Of a stretch of DNA of 9,136 nt, positions 1 through 5,381 are shown one piece after another. A model generated the notes under the pieces. That model was not told where the DNA came from, did not search any database, and saw only the letters and a program-made list of their open reading frames with translations. The first letter of the stretch is position 1; every line of letters begins with the position of its first letter. The translations under genes were made by a program, and so were the position numbers. Origin of the DNA: Microcaldota archaeon (GTDB taxonomy: Archaea; Iainarchaeota; Iainarchaeia; JAADDC01); assembly GCA_027043825.1 (NCBI GenBank), contig JALUER010000074.1:1-9136 (forward strand). The letters run 5' to 3'.

Positions 1-168
1 GCTGGTGCAACGATGGTATCTGACGAGGCAGTGAAGGTTTTGGCAGAGATCTTGGAGGACCTGGCAATCCGGATCACCAAGGTGGCTGTCGAGTACGCTC
101 AGCACGCAGGCAGGAAGACCGTAACTGCTGAGGACGTGAAGCTGGCCTTCAACACCATCTTTGGCTGA
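1..168 (+). CDS. Archaeal histone, C-terminal part (N-terminus outside window)
   Basis: Frame 1 is open from the window edge to a TGA at 166-168 and gives 56 residues of an archaeal histone fold. The segment runs from the L1 loop ([11 protein letters not shown]), through the long alpha-2 helix ([20 protein letters not shown]), to the L2 loop and alpha-3 ([16 protein letters not shown]). The hallmark HAGRKT and the R...D pair of the RxTxxxxD motif are present. By alignment from memory with HMfB, the C-terminus ends at the same place, so the full protein would be about 69 residues. Such histones dimerise and wrap DNA into extended nucleosome-like fibres. Oddities are a Met where the L1 loop normally has the Arg that enters the minor groove, and Thr in place of the usual Lys after HAGRKT. 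The start and promoter are not in the window. The family is certain; the paralogue is not. Confidence 0.95.
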   Translation, partial: AGATMVSDEAVKVLAEILEDLAIRITKVAVEYAQHAGRKTVTAEDVKLAFNTIFG

Positions 169-178
169 ACGGTGCCAC

Positions 179-201
179 CTTTCCTTCTTTCTTCTTACTT
201 T
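179..201 (+). terminator. Pyrimidine/T-rich terminator after the histone gene
   Basis: Just after the histone stop the + strand becomes almost pure pyrimidine (CTTTCCTTCTTTCTTCTTAC followed by TTTT). Several T clusters downstream of a stop codon are the usual archaeal termination signal, and no hairpin is needed. The last T run merges with the presumed TATA element of the next gene. Confidence 0.6.
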
Positions 202-206
202 TAAGA
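197..206 (+). promoter_or_regulatory. Putative TATA box of the membrane-protein gene
   Basis: ACTTTTAAGA is the only TATA-like stretch before the gene. Its centre lies about 18 bp before the first ATG (219) but about 30 bp before the second in-frame ATG (231). The second spacing matches the leaderless spacing seen for other genes here. This is a weak box, inferred mainly from spacing. Confidence 0.4.
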
Positions 207-218
207 GATGTTCTACCA

Positions 219-1697
219 ATGCTTAGACTTATGGTTTTCTTCTTCGAAACCTTCCTGGATGTCCTCTTACCTATCATCCTGTGGTTTGCCCTTTGGCTGG
301 GAAGTAAAGCTCCGGCCCGGCGGATCTTCGCCCACTACGCGGTCACCCTCTCATCACTCCTTGCCCTCTCTGGTCTTCTTATCCTGTTCTCGGGGTCCCA
401 TGTTCTTCCAAACGGACTCATCATTCCCAACGAATCTGTTCGCATAGTCTTCGTCCTTCTCTCTTCCTTAGTGGTGGCCTTCCTGGTGTTAGGCGTTGAT
501 GATGGGCTTGCGGCATACGAGACAGCATACTATCGCTTCCGTCAAATGAAGAAAGAGTTTCTGGCCGTGCTTGCCTCGGTTCTGCTTCTTTCGCTGCTCT
601 ACATCAGCTTTGATGACCTCCGTGTAGTCATTGATTTCCTTAGTCTGGTTTTGCTCGGGCCACTCTTCTACTTTGTGGGCAGGAGAATTAGGGAATTCCC
701 TGTTCAGAGAAGCGGATCAGTTCCTGCTTCTACGGGAAGGGTGGCGATCATCCTACTCTTTCTCCTTAGCCTGCTCCTTCCATATATATCTACTCTGCTT
801 CTCCCTTTTCCGAAAGGAAAACTCATCTCCATCATAGAAAGGCACGAGACCCGACTCGAGACTGTTGTTAGCCCCGAAACATACACACTCCTCGACAAAA
901 ACGTAGAGACGAATAGGATCGGTGAGACCGTCCCCCTATTGAAGCTGGAAGGGATGAAGACCCTGAGGAGTTTTATTGATCGCTCTGACTGCTGTTATAA
1001 CGAGGCCTTCTATCTTTTCGATGTTTATTTGGGTGTTGTAAGCTCCCTGGATTCCTTTTCATCCGGGCCGCCGGTAACCTTGCCTGTCACTCCAAAAAGG
1101 ATGGTTGAGGAGTTTCGGAGCTCTCTGAACGAGCTGGGTCGCCTGAAGGAGAACGCTCCAGGTGGCGTTCTCGTTGCCTATCTTCAGGCTCTCCAGCTCG
1201 AATTTGAGACGGCAGGTGTCTCCCCTCCAGTAGCCTATGGAAGACCGCTCTCTACCCTGCTACTTAATTTCACCGATTACCTGAAGGAGAAAGAACGTAG
1301 ACGTTTTGATGATCTGTTTTCCCGCGAAAGCTCGAAGGGGCTTGAGGCAACCCTTTGTCTTTCCCAGCTCAGGTGCTACAGGATGTTGGAGAACTACGTG
1401 GTCAAGAGGAGTCGGTGGAGCTGTGAGGAGGCCCTGGGGTTGTTTCATAATCTAAAAGCTGATATGGGCCTCTGTGCGTCCCTCTTCGACTCCGATGAAA
1501 GGGAGAAAATTAAACGCTATCTGGAGACCTTGGTCTCCTGCGGCTCGGAACAGGCTGTATACATCCTCGAAAAGGAGGTAGCCCCCTTGGATACCGACCC
1601 TATACTCCTGGAATCCCGGAGGAAGGTCATCCAGAGGTACTGCGAGGTGCTCGGCGTGAACATTACGAAGCTTGTTGGCTCCCCGAAGGCTCCTTAA
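219..1697 (+). CDS. Six-helix membrane protein with Cys-rich C-terminal domain, function unknown
   Basis: A 492-residue protein that I do not recognise. The first 200 residues hold about six hydrophobic helices (roughly 8-28, 36-58, 74-94, 113-130, 136-154 and 174-196). The remaining 290 residues are soluble, mostly helical, and carry all eight cysteines (258, 259, 380, 386, 402, 419, 441, 475). Basic residues cluster in loops 1-2, 3-4 and 5-6, so the positive-inside rule puts both termini outside the membrane. That would leave the Cys-rich domain extracytoplasmic, where disulfides could form. The start at 219 gives the longest frame, but ATG 231 (MVFFFETF) fits the weak TATA box better. The TAA stop lies inside the TATA box of the next gene. 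Codon use is mixed, with more T-ending codons than in the TBP or nuclease genes, suggesting low expression or a different origin. A transporter, receptor or envelope role are all possible. Confidence 0.8.
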   Translation: MLRLMVFFFETFLDVLLPIILWFALWLGSKAPARRIFAHYAVTLSSLLALSGLLILFSGSHVLPNGLIIPNESVRIVFVLLSSLVVAFLVLGVDDGLAAYETAYYRFRQMKKEFLAVLASVLLLSLLYISFDDLRVVIDFLSLVLLGPLFYFVGRRIREFPVQRSGSVPASTGRVAIILLFLLSLLLPYISTLLLPFPKGKLISIIERHETRLETVVSPETYTLLDKNVETNRIGETVPLLKLEGMKTLRSFIDRSDCCYNEAFYLFDVYLGVVSSLDSFSSGPPVTLPVTPKRMVEEFRSSLNELGRLKENAPGGVLVAYLQALQLEFETAGVSPPVAYGRPLSTLLLNFTDYLKEKERRRFDDLFSRESSKGLEATLCLSQLRCYRMLENYVVKRSRWSCEEALGLFHNLKADMGLCASLFDSDEREKIKRYLETLVSCGSEQAVYILEKEVAPLDTDPILLESRRKVIQRYCEVLGVNITKLVGSPKAP

Positions 1698-1699
1698 AC
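1691..1699 (+). promoter_or_regulatory. TATA box of the CYTH gene, overlapping the upstream stop codon
   Basis: TCCTTAAAC is centred about 24 bp before ATG 1720 and includes the TAA stop (1695-1697) of the membrane-protein gene. The spacing predicts transcription starting at or next to the A of the ATG, giving a leaderless mRNA. No Shine-Dalgarno sequence precedes this ATG, which is preceded by AATTTCCCC. Confidence 0.55.
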
Positions 1700-1719
1700 A
1701 CTCCTGTTCAAATTTCCCC

Positions 1720-2226
1720 ATGCCCCTCGAGGTTGAGGTAAAGTTGCTCGACGTGGATGAGGAAGAGCTCCTCTCCCGGCTGAGGGAGTTGGGGATCAGG
1801 CCCCGCCCCGCCGACCAGGAGGACTTCATCCTCATCTTCGACGAAATCCGCTCCATGAGGGTCAGGAAAGTTGATGGCCGTTGGATTCTCACTTACAAGG
1901 AGTGGTTGGGCGACAAGGGATACCTAACCCATGAAGAGCTCGAGCTGGAGATCAGCGACGGCGAGACCATGAAGGGGATCCTCCAGCGGCTCTTCAAGGG
2001 GACACCGCACCTGGAAATACGGAAACGCCGCTGGGTCTTCGAGATAGAAGGGGTGAAGGGCGAGTTCGTGGACGTGAACGGGGTTTTGAAGTACGCCGAG
2101 TTCGAGGGGGACGAGGCGTCCATCGAGAGGGCTATTCGGCGGCTGAACCTCCAGAATACCAAGCGGTCCACCAAAACCCTCGTCAAGCTCCTTGAAGAAC
2201 GGGGAATAACGCTGACGCCCCTCTAA
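1720..2226 (+). CDS. CYTH-domain protein, CyaB (class IV adenylate cyclase)/thiamine-triphosphatase-like
   Basis: A 168-residue single-domain CYTH protein. The N-terminal signature ExExK is present as E4-V-E6-V-K8. Further conserved charged strands of the triphosphate tunnel follow: MRVRK (R47, R49), LTYKEW (K60), the acidic strand EELELEI (73-79), RKRRWVFEIEG (101-111) and an acidic strand ending YAEFEG. CYTH enzymes bind a triphosphate and metal inside an eight-strand tunnel. Family members include class IV adenylate cyclases, thiamine triphosphatases and inorganic triphosphatases, and sequence alone does not say which this is. The length (about 170) is typical of the CyaB branch. The frame is open upstream to 1672, but 1720 is chosen because ExExK normally begins a few residues from the N-terminus and the TATA box lies 24 bp before it; an earlier start would fall inside the upstream gene. 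Confidence 0.88.
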   Translation: MPLEVEVKLLDVDEEELLSRLRELGIRPRPADQEDFILIFDEIRSMRVRKVDGRWILTYKEWLGDKGYLTHEELELEISDGETMKGILQRLFKGTPHLEIRKRRWVFEIEGVKGEFVDVNGVLKYAEFEGDEASIERAIRRLNLQNTKRSTKTLVKLLEERGITLTPL

Positions 2227-2230
2227 ACAA

Positions 2231-2240
2231 TATTTATATA
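2231..2240 (+). promoter_or_regulatory. Strong TATA box of the HExxH-protein gene
   Basis: TATTTATATA, preceded by A-rich AAACAA, lies 4 bp after the CYTH stop and is centred about 28 bp before ATG 2264. This is one of the best archaeal TATA matches in the window. The pyrimidine tract 2241-2262 between box and ATG may also end CYTH transcription. Confidence 0.75.
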
Positions 2241-2263
2241 CCCTCATCCTTTCTTCCTTCCTG

Positions 2264-3232
2264 ATGGGGCACAAGACTGCCTGGGAGATTGTCCAAAAAT
2301 TCCCTTGGTTGAAGGACCAGATCCTCCGGTGGAATCTGGAAAGGATTGCAAAAAAGACCAAGGTAAGGTTCAAGGCCCTTCCCCCAGGAACGTTGGGGGA
2401 ACACGGCGGTATAGTAAAGACCATAAAGCTTGATCCAAGAAAGCTCGACGACGACAGAAAACTCCAGGAGACACTTCTCCACGAACTATTTCACGCGGCC
2501 GGTTTAGAGGAGTTGGCAGCTCGTTATGGTACGGCCATTTCCACGAGAGAAGCGATAAACCCCTATACGTTGGCCTTGATAGGCTTTGTTTACAACGAGG
2601 AAAATAAGGCACGGCTTGCCCAAGTATACAGGGGCGTCGAGCGATTTGGTAAAGTGAGCACTGCCCTCTTTGCGACTTCTCTTGCAGCATCTGTCATTGC
2701 CAACTACTTAGGCTACCACTCTACTTCTTCTTATTTCAACTTATTGGCCAGCGTCTTCCTTGGGAACACATTTTCATCCCACCTGTTTTACCTGCTAAAC
2801 CCACGTAAAAAGAAAGAAGAGGAATTGTTTCGCAAGATCTTTGACTTTGGGGAGGTTAGGTTTCTTCGTTGGATGAGGAAAAAGGGACTGAAACTCGGCT
2901 TAGAACCCACAAAGGAGGTGTACGAGAAATTTATAGGAGAAAGACGGGACGCTGTGAGAGACTTGTTCCTTCTCCGCGTAGGGCTCGGTATTTCTGTCTC
3001 CGATCCACTTCGAGCAATTCCATATGCTCCGCCTGGTTGGTTGGAAAGAGAAGAGGGAAGACGCTGGATAGAGAAACTTGTTAGTAGTCCAGAGCTGGCC
3101 GAGAGGATCTTGTCAGAAGGACCAAAGATCCCTCGATGGTTCTTCAAGGAGGGGGAAGAGATCCGTAGGGCCAACCGATTGAGAGAATTCTTGCGTAAGA
3201 GGCTTACTCCTCCGGCACGAACCAGGCCCTGA
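2264..3232 (+). CDS. Putative HExxH metallopeptidase with two-helix membrane hairpin
   Basis: A 322-residue protein of no family I can name. Residues 69-83 (ETLLHELFHAAGLEE) contain a zincin motif, H73-E74-x2-H77 followed by G80. The motif sits in a helix after a beta-rich stretch (VKTIKLDPRKL) typical of the strand before a zincin active-site helix. A third zinc ligand cannot be assigned; E82/E83 or a later acidic residue are candidates. Two hydrophobic helices (about 131-150 and 157-178) with the short loop YHSTSS form a hairpin. They are flanked by basic residues on both sides (RGVERFGK; NPRKKK), which predicts a cytosolic catalytic domain and a cytosolic basic C-terminal domain. A strong TATA box 28 bp upstream implies a leaderless mRNA. 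The last nine codons overlap the convergent WYL-like gene. Codon use resembles the membrane-protein gene more than the housekeeping genes. Peptidase activity is inferred from the motif only. Confidence 0.75.
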   Translation: MGHKTAWEIVQKFPWLKDQILRWNLERIAKKTKVRFKALPPGTLGEHGGIVKTIKLDPRKLDDDRKLQETLLHELFHAAGLEELAARYGTAISTREAINPYTLALIGFVYNEENKARLAQVYRGVERFGKVSTALFATSLAASVIANYLGYHSTSSYFNLLASVFLGNTFSSHLFYLLNPRKKKEEELFRKIFDFGEVRFLRWMRKKGLKLGLEPTKEVYEKFIGERRDAVRDLFLLRVGLGISVSDPLRAIPYAPPGWLEREEGRRWIEKLVSSPELAERILSEGPKIPRWFFKEGEEIRRANRLREFLRKRLTPPARTRP

Positions 3233-3428
3233 TGTCCTTCATGGCGTAGGTCCTGGGAGCGTCCTTGTCGATGTCCCAAACCTCGAGCAACCACTGCTCT
3301 TCTGGATGATACTCTGTCTTCCCCCAGTAGATCCGGATGGGGTAGATCCTCCTTACCCTCGTTTTACCCTTCCAGTTGGTATAGACGACGTGGACGATCT
3401 TCTTCGGGTCGATTTCAGGTTTTTCCAT
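3204..3428 (-). CDS. Short WYL-like domain protein
   Basis: A 74-residue protein resembling the small stand-alone WYL-like proteins found across bacteria and some archaea. Recognisable features are the opening strand IVHVVYTNWKGKTRVRRIYP, the IYWGKTEYHPEEQWLLEVWDID block and the closing YAMKDIRAW. This TN.RGE...R.I.P / W.G.T..HPE.QWLL / R.FA..DI..W pattern is one I know from proteins annotated as WYL-domain or hypothetical. There is no DNA-binding domain. WYL domains sense ligands, often nucleic-acid related, in regulators of defence and stress systems, but the partner here is unknown. It starts 26 bp after vapC on the same strand, with its own TATA-like box centred 28 bp upstream, flanked by a perfect inverted repeat. 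The 3' end overlaps the HExxH gene on the other strand by 29 bp. Confidence 0.75.
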   Translation of the reverse strand: MEKPEIDPKKIVHVVYTNWKGKTRVRRIYPIRIYWGKTEYHPEEQWLLEVWDIDKDAPRTYAMKDIRAWFVPEE

Positions 3429-3440
3429 GGTAATAATGAT

Positions 3441-3465
3441 GTTCGCAACTGAATTTAATGCGAAC
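3441..3465. repeat. Perfect 7-bp inverted repeat around the WYL-gene TATA box and vapC stop
   Basis: GTTCGCA (3441-3447) and TGCGAAC (3459-3465) are exact reverse complements separated by 11 bp. The interval holds both the vapC stop codon (3455-3457) and most of the TATA-like element of the WYL-like gene. It could be an operator, with a dimer straddling the promoter, or a stem-loop in the vapBC transcript. Position favours the operator, but this is inference. Confidence 0.6.
3453..3459 (-). promoter_or_regulatory. TATA-like box of the WYL-like gene
   Basis: On the - strand ATTAAAT lies with its centre about 28 bp upstream of ATG 3428, and it contains the TAA stop of vapC. The gene has no Shine-Dalgarno sequence, so initiation from this box on a leaderless mRNA is likely. 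Read-through from vapBC is also possible. Confidence 0.5.
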
Positions 3466-3835
3466 CCAGAAACTCCACGTTCTTTTCTCCTTCGAATTCT
3501 CTATCCCCTGTTAAAAATATACTGCCCGTCCTTAGTGCCAGAATGTAGCCCATGGCATCTGTATAACTCCATTTCTTTCCTTCTCTCCGCTTTTTATCCT
3601 TTAGACGGGCCGCTTCCGTAACCACATCTACAGGAAATTGGTAGATCAGCGAGAAACCACTCAAGATCTCCTTCACGATCTTTCTACAGGGTAAGTCGTT
3701 TCTCAAAAGATAGACGCACAACTCCATAACATTCAAGGTGCTCGTTATTCCCTCCTCGTCTATGTACTTCGAGATTCGCCCATCACCTTCCAAGAGGAGT
3801 ACAATTGCATACGTATCCCAGTAATACTTTACCAT
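3455..3835 (-). CDS. vapC: PIN-domain ribonuclease toxin, VapC type
   Basis: A 126-residue PIN-domain protein, the usual VapC length. The acidic metal-binding residues are all visible: D7 in YYWDTYAIV, E38 in TLNVMELCVYLL, D93 in SYTDAMGYILA and D111 in FLTGDREF. VapC toxins are Mg-dependent endoribonucleases that cleave tRNA, rRNA or mRNA to stop translation; the target here is unknown. The start ATG overlaps the antitoxin stop (ATGGTAA, 7 bp). A strong Shine-Dalgarno AAGGAGG lies 7 nt before the ATG (- strand, 3849-3843), so translation is coupled to the antitoxin. Nothing suggests inactivation. The closing TAA falls inside the inverted repeat and TATA element of the downstream WYL-like gene. 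Confidence 0.93.
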   Translation of the reverse strand: MVKYYWDTYAIVLLLEGDGRISKYIDEEGITSTLNVMELCVYLLRNDLPCRKIVKEILSGFSLIYQFPVDVVTEAARLKDKKRREGKKWSYTDAMGYILALRTGSIFLTGDREFEGEKNVEFLGSH

Positions 3836-4038
3836 TTCTCGTCCTCCTTGAAGACTTTGGCCTTCTCTGGGTCCAATCCAGCACCTTTAAGTAATCCGAA
3901 CACCACAGCAGGCCTTTTTGGGCCAATCTCGATGAGTATCTCGTCTCCCGGTGAGATGCCCAACTCCTTCGCTATCTTCTTTGGTAGGATGATGCCGAGC
4001 GAGTTACCAATTTTTCTCACCTTCAGCTGAAGTTCCAT
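3829..4038 (-). CDS. vapB: AbrB/MazE-type antitoxin (VapB)
   Basis: A 69-residue protein with an N-terminal swapped-hairpin AbrB/SpoVT DNA-binding domain. The strands LKVRKIGNSLGIILPKKIAK (5-24), then ELGISPGDEILIEI (25-38) are diagnostic of VapB/MazE antitoxins. The C-terminal tail (about 50-69, LKGAGLDPEKAKVFKEDEKW) is charged and probably disordered until it threads into the toxin. It neutralises VapC and is expected to repress its own promoter as a dimer or complex. The start codon is the only ATG that gives the complete domain. A TATA box is centred 27 bp upstream with two dyads between and around it, suggesting a leaderless mRNA under autoregulation. It overlaps vapC by 7 bp. Confidence 0.93.
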   Translation of the reverse strand: MELQLKVRKIGNSLGIILPKKIAKELGISPGDEILIEIGPKRPAVVFGLLKGAGLDPEKAKVFKEDEKW

Positions 4039-4069
4039 GTTAAACTGTTATACAGCTAAACGTTTAAAA
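4039..4069 (-). promoter_or_regulatory. vapBC promoter with TATA box and two candidate operator dyads
   Basis: The TATA box TTTTAAACG (- strand, 4069-4061) is centred about 27 bp before the vapB ATG. A perfect 10-bp palindrome TAAACGTTTA (4057-4066) overlaps it. A 23-bp imperfect dyad (4039-4061; 8 of 11 position pairs complementary, core CTGT-N3-ACAG) fills the space from the box to the start codon. This layout suits binding by the AbrB-fold VapB, which would block TBP/RNA polymerase. The operator role is inferred from position. Confidence 0.6.
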
Positions 4070-4074
4070 CCATC

Positions 4075-4986
4075 TTACACGAACAACCCATTCCTCAAGG
4101 GAACTGCATCGAACCCCTCGGCTTTCAGAAACTTCGCCGACGCCTCGGCGTGCTGCCCGTAGGTCACCACCAGCTCCGGGGACACCGACTCAACGTACTT
4201 CACCGTCTGGTACCAGTCGGCGTGGGAAGAGAGGGGCAGCTCCGGGTTCCAGCCCGAGGCAAAGAGCCCCACGAAGGGAACCCCCGTCTGGAAGGAGAGG
4301 GCATCGAGTACCTTCTTGAACCGGGGAGGTAAGATGTAAACGGCTGGCTCATTCCTCACCGAATGGGCTACCCTGTCCTCTAATCCAAAGAGTGCGTTCA
4401 CCGCGTGGGTTTCAGGAAGGACGTAGGGTTTCATCCCTAGCGTGTTCAGGAAGCCCGTCAGCTCCTGGGCCTTCCCCACGGCGTAGCCAAAGAGCACCAC
4501 GCTCCTCCCCTGGGAAAGGTGCTCCCTCAGGAAGCTCTTAAGCTGCCGGTAAAGGGTTCTCCGGGAGGGGAACCGGAAGTAGGGAACGGAGAAGGTGGTG
4601 TCCATAACCAGCACGTCCACGTTCTCCACGTCGGCACCCCTCACCACCACATCGTCCTCCACCTTGAAGTCCCCGGTTATCAGGACGTCCTTCCCGTTGA
4701 GGAGGAGGACCTGGGAAGACCCCACGATGTGGCCGGCGTTGAGGAAACGGACCTCCACCTCTCCAACTTCCATCCCCTCCACTCCCTCTACCTCTATTCC
4801 CCTCTTCCTTAAGATCTCCGCCGTTTCAATGTTAGAAAAACCCCCGCCCCGTCGCACGGCACCCAGGTGATCCCAGTGGGCGTGAGTGACAACATGGATC
4901 GCTCCCTTAACCCGCCTAGCCCCATCTACCACAATCTTCCTTCCTGCGTCCACCATGACGCCGTTGCCGGAGGGGTAGAGTATCAC
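4075..4986 (-). CDS. MBL-fold/beta-CASP nuclease, ligase-associated-exonuclease-like
   Basis: A 303-residue metallo-beta-lactamase-fold nuclease. Motif 2 HAHWDH (35-40), AGHIVGSSQV (H86) and TGDFKVE (D106) supply zinc ligands. DTTF (D129), a possible ETH (H194) and SSHADW (H255) match beta-CASP motifs, and YGQHA (H279) lies near the end. The segments MDTTFSVPYFRFPSRR, VLFGYAVGKAQEL and LSSHADWYQ closely recall the family called ligase-associated DNA exonuclease, within COG1236 with SNM1/Artemis and mRNA 3'-end factors. It probably degrades DNA or RNA from an end; the substrate is undetermined. The start is GTG (- strand 4986-4984). A TATA-like ATAAAAA is centred 25 bp upstream. The nearest GGAGG is 13 nt from the GTG, too far for a good ribosome site. 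No DNA ligase or helicase partner lies beside it. Confidence 0.88.
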   Translation of the reverse strand: MILYPSGNGVMVDAGRKIVVDGARRVKGAIHVVTHAHWDHLGAVRRGGGFSNIETAEILRKRGIEVEGVEGMEVGEVEVRFLNAGHIVGSSQVLLLNGKDVLITGDFKVEDDVVVRGADVENVDVLVMDTTFSVPYFRFPSRRTLYRQLKSFLREHLSQGRSVVLFGYAVGKAQELTGFLNTLGMKPYVLPETHAVNALFGLEDRVAHSVRNEPAVYILPPRFKKVLDALSFQTGVPFVGLFASGWNPELPLSSHADWYQTVKYVESVSPELVVTYGQHAEASAKFLKAEGFDAVPLRNGLFV

Positions 4987-5007
4987 GGAGCTATGAGGTC
5001 CTCCACC

Positions 5008-5014
5008 TTTTTAT
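5008..5014 (-). promoter_or_regulatory. TATA-like box of the MBL nuclease gene
   Basis: On the - strand ATAAAAA is centred about 25 bp before GTG 4986 and contains the TAA stop (5013-5011) of the upstream gene. The adjoining T runs on the + strand give no terminator in the transcribed direction. The alternative is co-transcription with the 110-residue gene, using the GGAGG at 5004-5000. Confidence 0.5.
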
Positions 5015-5343
5015 CCTTTTATTCCCAACAGCCCGTAAAGGTACACCACGAAGTCTTCCAGCATGGAGGGCATGTCTTCATACCAAGCGAAGAAGATCTT
5101 TGTACCCTTCTCGAGCAGTTTTTCCACTACTGGGGCGACGACGGCCCCTGTCCCCTTCTTCGGGGCAAAGACAACCACATTTACATCACTGGACTCGTCG
5201 ATTCCATCCAAAACATCGAACTCAGTGGGGACAACGGTGAAGTTCAGCTCGAGGGGTTCCACCTTCCCCTCCAGGGCCTCCCGGATCTTCTCCTCCCAGT
5301 CGTCCAGCTCCGCGTTCCTGTGGAGGATGATGTTCAGCCTCAT
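5011..5343 (-). CDS. Hypothetical protein, 110 residues
   Basis: A small acidic protein that I do not recognise. It starts with a short beta strand (LNIILHR) and a charged helix (DDWEEKIREALEG). Further alternating strands and helices follow (LELNFTVVP, DVNVVVFAP, GAVVAPVVEKLLEKGTKIFFAWYED, MLEDFVVYLYGLLG). The pattern strand-helix-strand-strand-helix-strand-helix suggests a small Rossmann-like or flavodoxin-like alpha/beta fold, but no catalytic motif is visible. There is no signal peptide or membrane segment. It lies 39-40 bp downstream of the 5S rRNA gene on the same strand. Its own AT-rich TATA box is centred about 24 bp before the ATG, again implying a leaderless mRNA. Codon bias (GAG, AAG, GTG/GTT) fits a native gene. 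Confidence 0.75.
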   Translation of the reverse strand: MRLNIILHRNAELDDWEEKIREALEGKVEPLELNFTVVPTEFDVLDGIDESSDVNVVVFAPKKGTGAVVAPVVEKLLEKGTKIFFAWYEDMPSMLEDFVVYLYGLLGIKG

Positions 5344-5360
5344 GGAAGAAGAAGGTCAAG

Positions 5361-5372
5361 GTAAAATAAAAG
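5361..5372 (-). promoter_or_regulatory. TATA box of the 110-residue gene, also the T-rich end of the 5S transcript
   Basis: CTTTTATTTTAC on the - strand is centred about 24 bp before ATG 5343. It also lies about 10 bp after the 5S rRNA 3' end, where its T4-A-T4 run would serve as the expected T-rich archaeal terminator. One element probably ends the 5S transcript and directs the next start. Both functions are inferred. Confidence 0.6.
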
Positions 5373-5381
5373 GATGATGAA

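Noticed and set aside
1672..1719. Upstream extension of the CYTH protein by 16 residues
   Set aside because: It would start inside the membrane-protein gene and before the CYTH promoter. The ExExK signature and TATA spacing favour ATG 1720.
1452..1892. - strand open frame of 146 codons across the membrane-protein/CYTH junction
   Set aside because: It is Ser/Arg-rich and antisense to two better-supported genes, with no promoter at its start.
4519..4870. Two overlapping + strand open frames opposite the MBL nuclease
   Set aside because: They lie inside a gene with intact catalytic motifs and give low-complexity His/Pro/Thr-rich translations with no promoter.
5000..5004. GGAGG as ribosome-binding site of the MBL nuclease
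   Set aside because: The 13-nt spacing to the GTG is longer than usual. It remains possible only if the gene is co-transcribed with its upstream neighbour.
4867..5364. + strand open frame of 165 codons across the MBL start and the 110-residue gene
   Set aside because: The translation is unlike any protein I know and is opposite two - strand genes with promoters and proper codon bias.
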